The notes beneath the pieces were generated by a model that was given only the letters and a program-made list of their open reading frames with translations, made no database searches and was not told the origin of the DNA. The position numbers were made by a program, and so were the translations under genes. DNA of 64,000 nucleotides from Shewanella nanhaiensis (GTDB lineage: Bacteria > Pseudomonadota > Gammaproteobacteria > Enterobacterales > Shewanellaceae): assembly GCF_019457885.1 (NCBI RefSeq), contig NZ_JAHZST010000007.1, forward strand, positions 186,001 through 250,000, given 5' to 3'. This document shows, in pieces, positions 17,237 through 26,603 of this stretch (within the stretch, counting starts at the first letter, position 1; each line of letters opens with the position of its first letter).

Positions 17237-18349
17237 TTAATCCAGATCTAGCGTTACCCCCTCCATAAACCCTGAGCCACCGGTTTCTGAACTGCGCAGC
17301 TTTATCATCAAACGAAGATCGTTTGGTGAATCGGCATGATGCAGAGCATCGGCGTAGCTGATCTCGCCTTCTACATAGAGATTTAACAGCGCCTGATCGA
17401 AAGTTTGCATCCCCTGCTCGTTAGACTTCGCCATGGTCTCTTTAAGGGAGTGAAGTTCATTTTTAGCGATAAGGCTGCTCACCCTTGGCGTATTGATCAG
17501 GATCTCAATCGCTGCACGTCGCCCTAATCCATCCGCTTTAGGCACAAGTTGCTGCGCCACAATGCCACGCAAGTTCAAAGAGAGATCGAACAAAAGCTGC
17601 TGATGCTTACTCTCTGGCACTAAGTTCATAATACGATCCAGTGCTTGGTTAGCATTATTGGCGTGAAGCGTTGCCATACACAAATGACCCGTTTCGGCAA
17701 AGGCCAGCGCAAACTCCATCGTCTCTTGGGTTCTAATCTCACCAATTAAGATGACATCGGGCGCTTGTCGCAATGAGCTTTTTAGGGCGGCATCGAACGA
17801 CTCAGTATCTATGCCCACCTCACGTTGAGTAATAATGCTCTTACGGTGGTCATGAACAAACTCGACAGGATCCTCAATGGTCAAAATATGCCCACGCGCA
17901 TTGGCGTTACGGTAACCGACCAATGAAGCCAATGAGGTAGACTTACCAGTACCTGTACCACCTACCATAATGATAAGCCCGCGCTTACTCATCACCAGAT
18001 CTTTTAAGATGGGAGGAAGCTTAAGGTCGTCAGCATCGGGAATATCAGTTTCGATACGACGCATCACGCAACCTGGAGACTCCCTTTGCCAAAATGCACT
18101 AACACGAAATCTTCCTAACTCTTTTGCCGCAAAGGCGAAATTACATTCACGTGTGTTATGAAACTCCTCCTTCTGCACATCGGTCATTAGCGATTCAACA
18201 AACTCCAATGACTGGGCCGCAGAGAAAGAGTTCTCACCTAGGGGCCTTAACTCGCCATCTATCTTCGCACTGGGTGGAAAGCCTGCCGTAATAAACAGAT
18301 CCGACGCTTTGCGTTCCACCATAATTTTTAAAAAAGGACGAACGTCCAT
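17237..18349 (-). CDS. pilU: Type IV pilus retraction ATPase PilU
   Basis: The 370-residue cytoplasmic hexameric ATPase acts with PilT in pilus retraction. It starts MDVRPFLKIMVERKASDLFI, the PilU N-terminus. The N2 domain is followed by Walker A GGTGTGKST, the Asp box (LTIEDPVEFVHDH), Walker B region (SSLRQAPDVILIGEIR) and the His box (GHLCMATLHANNANQALDRI). The C-terminal IEIL and SLIAKNELHSLKETM region differs from PilT's AIRNLIRE signature, which supports PilU. It lies 27 bases downstream of pilT and both share one terminator. Confidence 0.94.
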   Translation of the reverse strand: MDVRPFLKIMVERKASDLFITAGFPPSAKIDGELRPLGENSFSAAQSLEFVESLMTDVQKEEFHNTRECNFAFAAKELGRFRVSAFWQRESPGCVMRRIETDIPDADDLKLPPILKDLVMSKRGLIIMVGGTGTGKSTSLASLVGYRNANARGHILTIEDPVEFVHDHRKSIITQREVGIDTESFDAALKSSLRQAPDVILIGEIRTQETMEFALAFAETGHLCMATLHANNANQALDRIMNLVPESKHQQLLFDLSLNLRGIVAQQLVPKADGLGRRAAIEILINTPRVSSLIAKNELHSLKETMAKSNEQGMQTFDQALLNLYVEGEISYADALHHADSPNDLRLMIKLRSSETGGSGFMEGVTLDLD

Positions 18350-18376
18350 AGTAAAGCCTTATAATACTGATGTGTA

Positions 18377-19414
18377 TTAGAACGTAGTTTGCTTATTAGC
18401 ACTCTTATGCTGTGCATCTTCACGGGAGATCTGGCCACGATTGACCAGATTCTGCAGACACTGATCTAACGTCTGCATACCATGAGCCATACCGGTTTGA
18501 ATTGCTGAATACATCTGCGCTACTTTATCCTCTCGGATAAGGTTTCGAATCGCCGGAGTTCCCATCATAATCTCGTGAGCCGCCACTCGACCACCACCGA
18601 CCTTCTTAATCAAGGTTTGTGAAATAACCGCCTGAAGAGACTCAGATAACATGGTTCGAACCATCCCCTTCTCCCCTTCAGGGAATACATCAACCACACG
18701 GTCAATGGTTTTAGCCGCTGAGGTGGTGTGCAAGGTACCAAAGACTAAGTGACCGGTTTCTGCCGCTGTCATCGCTAAACGTATGGTTTCTAAATCACGC
18801 ATCTCACCCACAAGAATGACATCTGGATCTTCACGCAGTGCACTTCTCAGTGCGGCGTTAAAGCTGTGAGTGTGGCGATGCACCTCACGCTGGTTAATCA
18901 AACATTGCTTATTTTGATGCACGAATTCTATTGGGTCTTCAATAGTAAGAATGTGCTCATGACGATTGTCATTAATATAATCAATCATGGCGGCAAGGGT
19001 GGTACTTTTACCAGAACCTGTCGGCCCGGTAACGAGCACTAAACCGCGAGGGAAATCAGATATCTTCTTGAAAATTTCCGGAGCCCCTAATTGCTCAAGA
19101 CTTAAGATATCACTGGGAATGGTACGAAATACCGCTGCTGCGCCTCTGGACTGGTTATAGGCGTTAACACGAAAACGAGCAAGGTTCGGCACTTCAAAGG
19201 AGAAATCTATCTCTAAATGCTCCTCATAATCTTTACGCTGCTTATCATTCATGATGTCATAAACGAGTCCATGCACCCCTTGATGATCTAACGCAGGTAA
19301 ATTGATCTTTCTGACTTCACCATCAACACGTATCATAGGAGAAACACCTGCAGAGAGGTGTAGATCTGACGCCTTGTGCTTTACACTAAAGGCAAGTAAC
19401 TCTGTGATTTCCAT
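18377..19414 (-). CDS. pilT: Type IV pilus retraction ATPase PilT
   Basis: This is the main twitching-motility ATPase (345 residues from the chosen ATG). It begins MEITELLAFSVKHKASDLHL. Walker A is TGPTGSGKST, the Asp box LTIEDPIEFVHQ, Walker B region ALREDPDVILVGEMRD and His box GHLVFGTLHTTSAAKTIDR. The C-terminal AIRNLIREDKV motif, needed for retraction in homologues, is intact. The start at 19414 is preferred over 19438 because it gives the family N-terminus. It is divergent from yggS, with 33 bases between the start codons. Confidence 0.95.
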   Translation of the reverse strand: MEITELLAFSVKHKASDLHLSAGVSPMIRVDGEVRKINLPALDHQGVHGLVYDIMNDKQRKDYEEHLEIDFSFEVPNLARFRVNAYNQSRGAAAVFRTIPSDILSLEQLGAPEIFKKISDFPRGLVLVTGPTGSGKSTTLAAMIDYINDNRHEHILTIEDPIEFVHQNKQCLINQREVHRHTHSFNAALRSALREDPDVILVGEMRDLETIRLAMTAAETGHLVFGTLHTTSAAKTIDRVVDVFPEGEKGMVRTMLSESLQAVISQTLIKKVGGGRVAAHEIMMGTPAIRNLIREDKVAQMYSAIQTGMAHGMQTLDQCLQNLVNRGQISREDAQHKSANKQTTF

Positions 19415-19447
19415 AATATGGTATATCCATTCAAGCAAAATAATTAC

Positions 19448-20152
19448 ATGATGACAACAATAGCAGACAGACTAGCTGACGCCCAGCATCGAATCGTGCA
19501 AGCGGCACAATTTTCATCAAGAAATTCCGATGAAATTCAACTACTCGCAGTGAGTAAAACCAAACCTAATACTGATATTATAGCCGCCTATGCAGCTGGA
19601 CAGAGGCATTTCGGCGAAAACTATGTTCAGGAGGGGGAATCGAAAGTCATTGCATTAAAATCCTCCTGCCCTGAGATCCATTGGCACTTTATCGGCCCGC
19701 TACAGTCCAATAAATCTAAGGTAGTCGCCAACCTGTTCGACTGGATGCATACCCTCAGCCGAGAAAAGATTGCTCAACGTTTAAATGAGCAAAGACCTGA
19801 CTCTCTGCAGCCTCTTAATGTTTGCATTCAGGTAAACATCAGCCAAGAGCAGAGTAAATCTGGCGCGACTGTCGATGAGGTTCACTCTCTGGCTACGAGC
19901 ATCAGTAAGTTACCTAAACTTAAACTGCGTGGACTGATGGCGATTCCAACAGCAACTCAAGATGTTTTGCTGCAAAAAGCTGAGTTTAAAAAGTTACAGG
20001 AGCTCTATTTGAATCTACAAGCAACTTACCCAGATATTGATACCCTCTCGATGGGAATGAGTAACGACCTTGAACAAGCCATTGAACACGGTTCAACTAT
20101 GGTGCGTATTGGAAGTGCCATTTTTGGTGAGCGTGATACATCCGGTAACTAA
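19448..20152 (+). CDS. yggS: PLP homeostasis protein YggS (PLPBP family)
   Basis: The protein of about 234 residues is a single-domain PLP-binding TIM barrel that buffers pyridoxal phosphate and affects amino-acid and vitamin B6 balance. The lysine for PLP is in LLAVSKTKPN, followed by GQRHFGENYVQEGESK and IHWHFIGPLQSNKSK, all invariant. The C-terminal LSMGMSNDLEQAIEHGSTMV and RIGSAIFGER phosphate-binding motif is complete. The start is ATG 19448 or the adjacent ATG 19451. It heads the yggS-proC-yggT-yggU run, and the divergent pilT arrangement is conserved in many gammaproteobacteria. Confidence 0.94.
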   Translation: MMTTIADRLADAQHRIVQAAQFSSRNSDEIQLLAVSKTKPNTDIIAAYAAGQRHFGENYVQEGESKVIALKSSCPEIHWHFIGPLQSNKSKVVANLFDWMHTLSREKIAQRLNEQRPDSLQPLNVCIQVNISQEQSKSGATVDEVHSLATSISKLPKLKLRGLMAIPTATQDVLLQKAEFKKLQELYLNLQATYPDIDTLSMGMSNDLEQAIEHGSTMVRIGSAIFGERDTSGN

Positions 20153-20282
20153 TATTCACAGCAAGGATATCAGCCACTTTATAAACTTAGCCAAAGTAGT
20201 TGTTTTATCCGTAATCGCCCAGATATATGTAATATAAATTTGACCTTATACTAGTCAGCCTTAGCTGAAAAAGAGAAGAGAT

Positions 20283-21101
20283 ATGCTTGAGAAAAAGTTG
20301 TGCTTTATCGGTGCAGGCAATATGACACGCAGCATTGCAAGTGGTTTAGTTAAAAGTGGCTACACACCATCATTGATCCATGCAACCAATCCCAGCATTG
20401 AGAAACTCGATGCGTTACAACGCGATCTTAATATTAAGGTATCCCACGATAATCTCGCTGCAGCCGAAGATGCCGATGTAATTATTTTAAGTGTTAAACC
20501 TCACTTTATGCAGGCTGTATGTGAACAGCTTAGTGTTCTCGATTTAAGTCAAAAGCTTATCATCACGATTGCAGCAGGGATCACGGCTAACAGGTATAAA
20601 GATTACTTTGCTCAAGAGATAACACTTATCCGCACTATGCCTAACACACCGACTCAGATAGGTGTTGGGATGACAGGCCTATTTGCAGATGGGGATATCT
20701 CCCAAGAGCAGAAACGTATCTGTGAACAGCTAATGAAGAGCGGCGGCGAAGTACTTTGGGTAGAAACGGAGGAGGAGCTCAACCAGGTTATCGCTCTGGC
20801 TGGCAGCTCTCCTGCCTATTTTTTCCTCTTTATGGAGTCGATGTTAGCAGCAGCTAAAGATTCAGGCTTAGACGAAACGAAAGCACGCTTACTGGTTCAA
20901 CAAGCCGCTTTAGGCGCAGCGCAGATGGTGATCCAAAACCCTGAGCTGACTACCGCGCAATTAAGAGAAAATGTCACCTCTAAAGGAGGCACAACAGCTC
21001 AAGCCATAAATGCCTTTGAATCTGGTAATATTAGAGGACTCGTTAAGCAAGCCATGGATGACTGTGTCGCTCGCGCCCAAGAGATGGCCAAACAGTATTA
21101 A
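20283..21101 (+). CDS. proC: Pyrroline-5-carboxylate reductase
   Basis: This enzyme performs the last step of proline synthesis, reducing P5C with NAD(P)H. The Rossmann motif is CFIGAGNMTRSIASGLVKSG. The conserved LIRTMPNTPTQIGVGMTGL and late DETKARLLVQQAALGAAQMV, then LRENVTSKGGTTAQAINAFE, are all present. Its length is 272 residues, against 269 for E. coli. The N-terminus starts at ATG 20283 with AAGAGAAGAGAT upstream as a purine-rich ribosome binding site. It follows yggS by 130 bases. Confidence 0.95.
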   Translation: MLEKKLCFIGAGNMTRSIASGLVKSGYTPSLIHATNPSIEKLDALQRDLNIKVSHDNLAAAEDADVIILSVKPHFMQAVCEQLSVLDLSQKLIITIAAGITANRYKDYFAQEITLIRTMPNTPTQIGVGMTGLFADGDISQEQKRICEQLMKSGGEVLWVETEEELNQVIALAGSSPAYFFLFMESMLAAAKDSGLDETKARLLVQQAALGAAQMVIQNPELTTAQLRENVTSKGGTTAQAINAFESGNIRGLVKQAMDDCVARAQEMAKQY

Positions 21102-21158
21102 GCTTTCACCATCAAATACCGAACAATACAGATTGAAATTACAACATAGAGAATTCAG

Positions 21159-21707
21159 ATGAATGCATTAAGTTTTTTAGTCAGTACCATTTTCGACCTC
21201 TACCTGATGGTTGTTATCTTACGCATATGGCTTCAATTAGCCAAAGCCGACTTCTACAACCCATTTAGCCAGTTTATAGTAAAGGCAACTCACCCAATAG
21301 TTGCCCCTATGCGCAGAGTACTTCCCTCAATTGGTGCCTTCGATACCGCATCAGTTGTCTTAGCCCTGCTGGTTGTAACGGCAAAATTTGTCGTCTTGAG
21401 CCTAATTGCTGGAGCGGCAATCAATATCCCAACCATTTTGCTAATAGCAGTGGTTTCAGTATTTAAGCAAGCGGGTGTACTACTTTTCTGGATGCTTATC
21501 ATCAGAGCGATTCTAAGCTGGGTAAGCCAAGGCCACAATCCAATAGAGATGGTGATGGGTCAGCTCACTGAGCCACTACTTTCACCTATTCGCCGCATTC
21601 TTCCTCCCATGGGTGGATTAGATCTCTCACTACTAATCATGATGATTTTACTAAACTTCATCAACATCTTACTGGCACAATATGTTCCCTTCTGGGCCAA
21701 TGTTTAA
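21159..21707 (+). CDS. yggT: YggT family membrane protein
   Basis: The 182-residue integral membrane protein contains two YggT domains in tandem, each with two helices and a conserved Asn/Pro-rich loop ([20 protein letters not shown], then [20 protein letters not shown]). Each is followed by the Pro-Ile/Met-Arg-Arg motif ([10 protein letters not shown] and [15 protein letters not shown]). The role is not established; related proteins affect osmotic or cell-division phenotypes. The stop TAA overlaps the ATG of yggU by one base (TAATG), a sign of translational coupling. Confidence 0.93.
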   Translation: MNALSFLVSTIFDLYLMVVILRIWLQLAKADFYNPFSQFIVKATHPIVAPMRRVLPSIGAFDTASVVLALLVVTAKFVVLSLIAGAAINIPTILLIAVVSVFKQAGVLLFWMLIIRAILSWVSQGHNPIEMVMGQLTEPLLSPIRRILPPMGGLDLSLLIMMILLNFINILLAQYVPFWANV

Positions 21708-21994
21708 TGGCACCAGTTATCAAGCAGCAGGATGACCTGCTGCTTAACCTATATATCCAGCCTAAAGCCAGCCGAGATCAGATAGTCGGCGTTCACGGTG
21801 AAGAGCTAAAGATAGCCATAACTGCACCGCCAGTTGATGGCAAAGCGAATGCCCACTTGATCAAATACCTCTCAAAGGCATTTAAAGCTCCCAAAGGAGA
21901 TATCATCATCCTTAAAGGTGAACAGGGAAGGCATAAACAGGTTAAGGTTATCTCGCCCAAAATCATTCCTGAAAGTGTAGAGTCATTACTTTAG
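21707..21994 (+). CDS. yggU: YggU/DUF167 family protein
   Basis: The small 95-residue alpha/beta protein has the family signature [19 protein letters not shown] and the central [20 protein letters not shown]. Its fold is known from structural genomics, but a function has not been assigned to my knowledge. It overlaps the yggT stop codon by one base (TAATG), so it is translated from the same mRNA. Confidence 0.93.
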   Translation: MAPVIKQQDDLLLNLYIQPKASRDQIVGVHGEELKIAITAPPVDGKANAHLIKYLSKAFKAPKGDIIILKGEQGRHKQVKVISPKIIPESVESLL

Positions 21995-22076
21995 GTAACA
22001 GTTATACAATAAGGTGAGTTTCGTACTTTAGAGTCGTTTAGGTATATACTGATAACATGATCAAAGGAGTCCAGCC

Positions 22077-22511
22077 ATGTTAAAAGCCATATTATCCGCA
22101 CTAATCCTGAGCCTTGCTTTTGTCGGCAATGTTTCAGCAGAACAAAAACAGAAAGTTGGCAATTTTGATATCCACTATGTCGCGTTAAGCAGCACTTTTC
22201 TAACGCCTAGCATAGCTAAATCCTATGGAATTAAGCGCAGTAGTTACACCGGCATCATCAATGTCTCAGTTCTAGACACTAGCCAGGAGGGTAACCCTGC
22301 TGTCCCTGTCGAGATTTCAGGGGTGGCTAACAACCTATTAGATGCACGCATCGACCTAAAGTTCAGAGAGATCCGTGAAGGTGAGGCTATCTATTATATT
22401 GCTGAAGTTCCCTATCGTGATGATCAGGAGATCAACTTCAACATTGCCGTACAATACGCTAAGAAGCTTAATACTCAGCTGAAATTTAAACAAAAGTTCT
22501 ATGTAGAGTAA
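22077..22511 (+). CDS. Periplasmic DUF4426 protein
   Basis: The 144-residue protein has a signal peptide, cleaved after VSA around residue 21. The following region, KVGNFDIHYVALSSTFLTPS, is the DUF4426 start. The remainder is beta-rich (GIINVSVLD, ARIDLKFREIREGEAIYYIA) and ends with KQKFYVE. The family is restricted to gammaproteobacteria such as Shewanella and Vibrio and is usually located between yggU and rdgB, as here. The role is unknown. AAAGGAG upstream of ATG 22077 is a good ribosome binding site. Confidence 0.88.
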   Translation: MLKAILSALILSLAFVGNVSAEQKQKVGNFDIHYVALSSTFLTPSIAKSYGIKRSSYTGIINVSVLDTSQEGNPAVPVEISGVANNLLDARIDLKFREIREGEAIYYIAEVPYRDDQEINFNIAVQYAKKLNTQLKFKQKFYVE

Positions 22512-22522
22512 TATCGATATTA

Positions 22523-22551
22523 GGCGCTGGGCCCTCTTTAGTCCCAGCGCC
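22523..22551 (+). terminator. GC-rich hairpin after the DUF4426 gene
   Basis: GGCGCTGGG (22523-22531) pairs perfectly with CCCAGCGCC (22543-22551), 12 bases after the stop. The following sequence, CTTAATT, has few Ts, so it may be a weak terminator or an mRNA-stabilising hairpin before rdgB. Confidence 0.5.
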
Positions 22552-22639
22552 CTTAATTCCCCCCTAATCTCTACTATCGTTTCATCTCCTCCTTAGTTAT
22601 CATTGCGCCCAATAACTCCCTTTCAGTTCAAGGTTACCC

Positions 22640-23242
22640 ATGGATAAGTTCGTACTCGCCAGTGGCAATAAAGGCAAATTAAAAGAGTTTTCAGAGATCT
22701 TCTCTGAGTATGGAGTGGAAGTATTTCCCCAGAGCCAGTTTAACGTTGTCGAAGTTCCTGAAACTGGCACGACCTTCGTAGAGAACGCCATCATTAAAGC
22801 CCGTCACGCAGCTCAAGTGACAGGCATGGCAGCAATTGCAGATGACTCAGGACTAGAAGTCGACCTGTTAGAGGGAGCACCGGGTATCTACTCAGCTCGC
22901 TATGCTGGCGAAGGTGCCGGTGAAAATGACAACTACATCAAATTACTCGATGCTCTTAAAGATAAGCCCCAAGGGCGTACAGCTCGATTTCAGTGCATTT
23001 TGGTCTACATGCGCCACGCTAAAGATCCAACTCCAATTATCTGCCAGGCAGCTTGGGAGGGAAAAATTGGTTTCGAAGCTAAAGGGAGTAACGGCCATGG
23101 GTATGATCCCATCTTTATTCCAAATGAGCATAGCTGCAGTGCAGCCGAGCTTAGCAGTGAAGAGAAGAACCGTTTAAGCCATAGAGGCAAAGCGATGACA
23201 CTTTTAATCGACGCGATGCAGAGACAAGGGCTACTCGCTTAA
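22640..23242 (+). CDS. rdgB: XTP/dITP diphosphatase (house-cleaning NTPase)
   Basis: This enzyme hydrolyses non-canonical purine nucleotides (ITP, dITP, XTP) to monophosphates and so keeps them out of nucleic acids. The N-terminal KFVLASGNKGKLKEFSEIF holds the substrate-binding SGNKGK. DDSGLEVDLLEGAPGIYSAR carries the metal-binding acidic residues and GHGYDPIFIPN the base-binding loop. It is 200 residues long (E. coli 197). Its stop TAA overlaps, by one base, the ATG of a short decayed copy of the hemW start, which in turn precedes hemW. Confidence 0.95.
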   Translation: MDKFVLASGNKGKLKEFSEIFSEYGVEVFPQSQFNVVEVPETGTTFVENAIIKARHAAQVTGMAAIADDSGLEVDLLEGAPGIYSARYAGEGAGENDNYIKLLDALKDKPQGRTARFQCILVYMRHAKDPTPIICQAAWEGKIGFEAKGSNGHGYDPIFIPNEHSCSAAELSSEEKNRLSHRGKAMTLLIDAMQRQGLLA

Positions 23243-23331
23243 TGCTTACCCTTCCTCCATTAAGCTTGTACATCCATATACCTCGGCTTTGTATAGTCAA
23301 AAGTACCCTATGTGTTGGAGGTGTTCGCTAA
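23242..23331 (+). pseudogene. Decayed duplicate of the hemW 5' end (29-codon ORF)
   Basis: A 29-codon frame begins at the ATG overlapping the rdgB stop and ends at TAA 23329-23331, whose last base is the first base of the hemW ATG. Its first 45 bases match the first 45 bases of hemW (23331 on) with only 3 differences, all transitions. After that the similarity decays: the radical-SAM cysteine motif CVQKCPYC of hemW corresponds to CIVKSTLC here, so the central cysteine is lost. It is thus a relic of an 89-bp tandem duplication of the rdgB-hemW junction. It may now act only as a coupled leader frame. Confidence 0.8.
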
Positions 23332-24467
23332 TGCTTACCCTCCCTCCATTAAGCTTGTACATTCATATACCTTGGTGTGTGCAGAAATGTCCCTACTGTG
23401 ACTTTAACTCCCATGGTCAAAATGGTGAGCTCCCTCAGCAGGAGTATGTTGACGCGCTCATCAGTGATCTAGCCCATGATTTACAATATGTTCAGGGCCG
23501 AAAGCTACACTCGATCTTTATCGGAGGCGGTACGCCCTCGCTGTTTCATGCTTCCCAAATAGAGAGGTTGCTAACCCATGTATCTCAAGTTATCCCATTT
23601 AAAGATGATATTGAGATCACTATGGAGGCCAATCCTGGTACTTTAGAGCATGATGACTTTGAAGCTTACTACCGAGCAGGTGTTACACGTCTCTCTATCG
23701 GTGTTCAAAGCTTCTCCAGTGACAAGCTTAATCTACTAGGTAGGATCCATGATGAAGATGAAGCGAAAGTCGCAGCTCAAAAAGCCCTAAGCGTTGGTTA
23801 CAAAAGTTTTAATCTGGATCTGATGCATGGGTTACCCAATCAAAGCTTTGCTGAAGCGATGGCGGATATAGATACTGCAGCAGCACTCTCCCCCCCACAT
23901 CTCTCTTGGTATCAGTTAACCATAGAGCAGAGCACCCTATTCCATTCAAGGCCTCCTCAACTACCCGATGATGAGGCGTTATGGGAGATATATGAACAGG
24001 GGCAAAAAAAGCTTGCAGCGCTTGGCTATGAACAATATGAGATATCCGCCTATGCAAAACCTGGTTTTCAATGCCGTCATAATATTAACTACTGGCAGTT
24101 CGGTGATTACTTAGGCATAGGTTGTGGAGCCCACGGAAAAATAACCATACTCAATGAAGACAAGATAGTCCGAACTGTGAAGATTAAACATCCCAAAGGT
24201 TATCTTGCTACCAAGAGTTATAATTTCGAGACCACTGAGGTCGCGAAGGAAGATCGCGCTCTTGAGTATTTAATGAATCGTTTCAGACTTATGTCCCCCA
24301 TCCCTAAGACTGAATTTGAACAGAGAACAGGCTTATCAAGAGAGGTATTAACCTCTGGTATTCAAAGCGCAAAAGAGAAGCAACTTCTTACTGAAAGTGA
24401 TGAATATTGGGAACTGACCAGCAGAGGAAAGCTATTTGTAAACGAGCTACTTTCTCAGTTCTGTTAA
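23331..24467 (+). CDS. hemW: Heme chaperone HemW (radical SAM)
   Basis: HemW is a radical-SAM-fold heme-binding protein, formerly mistaken for oxygen-independent coproporphyrinogen oxidase. It is thought to deliver heme to membrane respiratory targets. The cluster motif is CVQKCPYCDF near residue 17 (CxxxCxxC). The second motif IFIGGGTPSLFHASQIERLL and the later RLSIGVQSFSSDKLNLLGRI follow. The C-terminal domain includes QCRHNINYWQFGDYLGIG. From ATG 23331 the length is 378 residues, equal to E. coli HemW. The upstream in-frame ATG at 23289 lies within the decayed duplication and is not credible. Confidence 0.93.
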   Translation: MLTLPPLSLYIHIPWCVQKCPYCDFNSHGQNGELPQQEYVDALISDLAHDLQYVQGRKLHSIFIGGGTPSLFHASQIERLLTHVSQVIPFKDDIEITMEANPGTLEHDDFEAYYRAGVTRLSIGVQSFSSDKLNLLGRIHDEDEAKVAAQKALSVGYKSFNLDLMHGLPNQSFAEAMADIDTAAALSPPHLSWYQLTIEQSTLFHSRPPQLPDDEALWEIYEQGQKKLAALGYEQYEISAYAKPGFQCRHNINYWQFGDYLGIGCGAHGKITILNEDKIVRTVKIKHPKGYLATKSYNFETTEVAKEDRALEYLMNRFRLMSPIPKTEFEQRTGLSREVLTSGIQSAKEKQLLTESDEYWELTSRGKLFVNELLSQFC

Positions 24468-24496
24468 TTCACAAGCTTTCGCTTACTCACCTCCTA

Positions 24497-24533
24497 TTCA
24501 AGGGGCTAAAACCACTAAAATTAGCCCCTTGAA
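24497..24533 (+). terminator. Terminator-like hairpin after hemW
   Basis: TTCAAGGGGCTAA (24497-24509) pairs over 13 bases with TTAGCCCCTTGAA (24521-24533). The T-run is interrupted (CATTTTCT), so efficiency is uncertain. Confidence 0.6.
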
Positions 24534-24628
24534 ACATTTTCTAACACTAAGATCAAAACATTAACGATTAGCTTCTTTAGGATTAGCAGTTGATTTTCAT
24601 TAATTCTAATAAATAAGACTCAATCATT

Positions 24629-26473
24629 ATGCCAATAAAAACAAAAATAAGCTTAGTAGCCTTAGCATTAACAACATTTATCGGAGGCTGCACCACCTCT
24701 TCGACTCCCTCATCTGAGCCTCAACTAGCTGAAAGTGTACAAGTAGTAAGCAGTGAGTCAGAAAAAGCCAACGCGCTATTTGAAACCATATTTATGGACA
24801 ATGTGATGGCAAGCCCTATCTCTCAAACTCAGCTGGGTATAAAGAAAGACTATGGAAAATGGGATGAGAGAGGGGAAGTCGCGGATGCTAAAGAGCTAGC
24901 CCGCACTCAGGCACATCTCAAACAACTTAAGCTGATAGATGTAAGTAAGCTCGATGACCAAACCAGTCTAAGCTATGATCTGCTAAAGCAGAGACTGGAA
25001 AACGAGATAGCTAATAATAAATGGCGCTATTACAGCTACCCAGTCAATCAGATGTATGGTGGCCACTCAATGCTGCCCTCATTTTTAATTAACCAACATC
25101 AAGTAGGCAGTGTAGAAGACGCTAACGCCTATATCAGCCGTCTAAACGGCATTCCTAAATACTTGCAGCAACTTGAAGACTCCTTAGAGATTCGTGCGCA
25201 GCACGGAATTATTGCACCTAAGTTTGTGTTTCCACATGTACTCTCAGACAGCAAAAATATCATCACAGGTGCACCTTTCGATTCAGGTAAAGACAGCGCT
25301 CTCTGGGCAGATATAAAACGTAAAGTCGATGGATTAGAGATTGAGAGCAGCAAAAAAAATGCGCTACTAAGAGAAGCTAAGAAAGCTTTAGTCACCCAAG
25401 TACAACCTGCATATAAGAAACTTGTCACTTATCTTACTCAACTTGAGACACAGGCAGATACCCGTGATGGAGTCTGGAAGTTCCCTCAAGGTGAAGAGTT
25501 CTACAACAATGCACTTGCTCGAACGACTACCACTGATTTAACCGCAGACCAGATCCATCAGCTGGGTCTTGATGAAGTCGCTCGTATCCATAATGAGATG
25601 CGTGGGATCATGAAAAAAGTTGGCTTTAAAGGCGATCTACAAGCTTTCTTTAAGTTTATGCGTGAAGATAAGCAGTTTTACTACCCCGCAACCGATGAGG
25701 GGCGTGATGCTTACCTGAAAGATGCCACGGCACTTATCGACAACATATCATCGAGACTTGATGAAGTATTTAATGTTAAACCTAAAGCTCCCATGATTGT
25801 TAAGCGAGTTGAAGCCTTTAGAGAGAAGTCAGCAGGAAAAGCCTTCTATAACCAACCATCGCCCGATGGCAGCCGTCCTGGTACATACTACGCTAACCTA
25901 TATGATATGGATGCTATGCCAAAATACCAGATGGAAGCACTAGCCTACCATGAAGGAACCCCAGGGCATCATATGCAGATAGCCATAGCACAAGAGCTTG
26001 AAGGGATACCTAAGTTCCGTAAATTTGGTGGTTATACAGCCTATATTGAGGGCTGGGGACTCTACAGTGAATTCTTCCCTAAAGAGATGGGACTTTACTC
26101 AGATCCCTACTCAGATTTTGGTCGTCTTGCGATGGAGCTTTGGCGCTCATGTCGTTTAGTGGTAGATACCGGCATACATGCTAAAAAGTGGACCCGTGAG
26201 GAGTCCATTAACTACTACGTCAATAATACCCCTAATGCGAAATCAGATGCGGTGAAGATGGTAGAGCGTCATGTTGTCATGCCTTCACAAGCCACAGCCT
26301 ATAAAGTGGGAATGTTGAAAATACTCGACCTAAGAGCAAAAGCTAAACAATCACTGGGGAAGAAGTTCGATATCCGCGAGTTTCATACCTTAGTCTTGAA
26401 AAACGGCCCACTTCCTTTAGATGTTCTCGAAGATCAAGTTAATCTCTGGGTTAGTGAGAAAAAGAAGGTTTAG
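24629..26473 (+). CDS. DUF885 family lipoprotein (putative metallopeptidase)
   Basis: The 614-residue exported protein has lipobox IGGC (Cys21) and a Ser/Thr/Pro-rich linker. The DUF885 domain follows. Its catalytic-type motif YHEGTPGHHMQIAIAQELEG (around residue 440) carries the HExxxHH-like zinc site, and it is followed by GGYTAYIEGWGLYSEFFP with the third acidic ligand region. DUF885 proteins are thought to be zinc-dependent hydrolases or peptidases of the periplasm, but substrates are unknown. It is transcribed alone, with a strong terminator 19 bases after the stop. Confidence 0.88.
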   Translation: MPIKTKISLVALALTTFIGGCTTSSTPSSEPQLAESVQVVSSESEKANALFETIFMDNVMASPISQTQLGIKKDYGKWDERGEVADAKELARTQAHLKQLKLIDVSKLDDQTSLSYDLLKQRLENEIANNKWRYYSYPVNQMYGGHSMLPSFLINQHQVGSVEDANAYISRLNGIPKYLQQLEDSLEIRAQHGIIAPKFVFPHVLSDSKNIITGAPFDSGKDSALWADIKRKVDGLEIESSKKNALLREAKKALVTQVQPAYKKLVTYLTQLETQADTRDGVWKFPQGEEFYNNALARTTTTDLTADQIHQLGLDEVARIHNEMRGIMKKVGFKGDLQAFFKFMREDKQFYYPATDEGRDAYLKDATALIDNISSRLDEVFNVKPKAPMIVKRVEAFREKSAGKAFYNQPSPDGSRPGTYYANLYDMDAMPKYQMEALAYHEGTPGHHMQIAIAQELEGIPKFRKFGGYTAYIEGWGLYSEFFPKEMGLYSDPYSDFGRLAMELWRSCRLVVDTGIHAKKWTREESINYYVNNTPNAKSDAVKMVERHVVMPSQATAYKVGMLKILDLRAKAKQSLGKKFDIREFHTLVLKNGPLPLDVLEDQVNLWVSEKKKV

Positions 26474-26492
26474 ACAATACAATCCTCTAAAT

Positions 26493-26522
26493 AAAAAAAG
26501 CCACAATTAATGTGGCTTTTTT
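26493..26522 (+). terminator. Rho-independent terminator
   Basis: AAAAAAAGCCACA (26493-26505) pairs with TGTGGCTTTTTT (26511-26522) around a short loop, ending the DUF885 transcript. Confidence 0.92.
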
Positions 26523-26603
26523 GTCTCTACTGTTAGGGTCAAACTTTCACTTATGCTAGTGAATAGTGAGATTGCAGGGCACAGAGAAACAGGATCCTTG
26601 AAG

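Noticed and set aside
23289-23331. Upstream ATG at 23289 as the start of hemW
   Set aside because: It lies in the decayed duplication and adds 14 residues (MYSQKYPMCWRCSL) with no similarity to HemW. ATG 23331 gives the exact family length and N-terminus.
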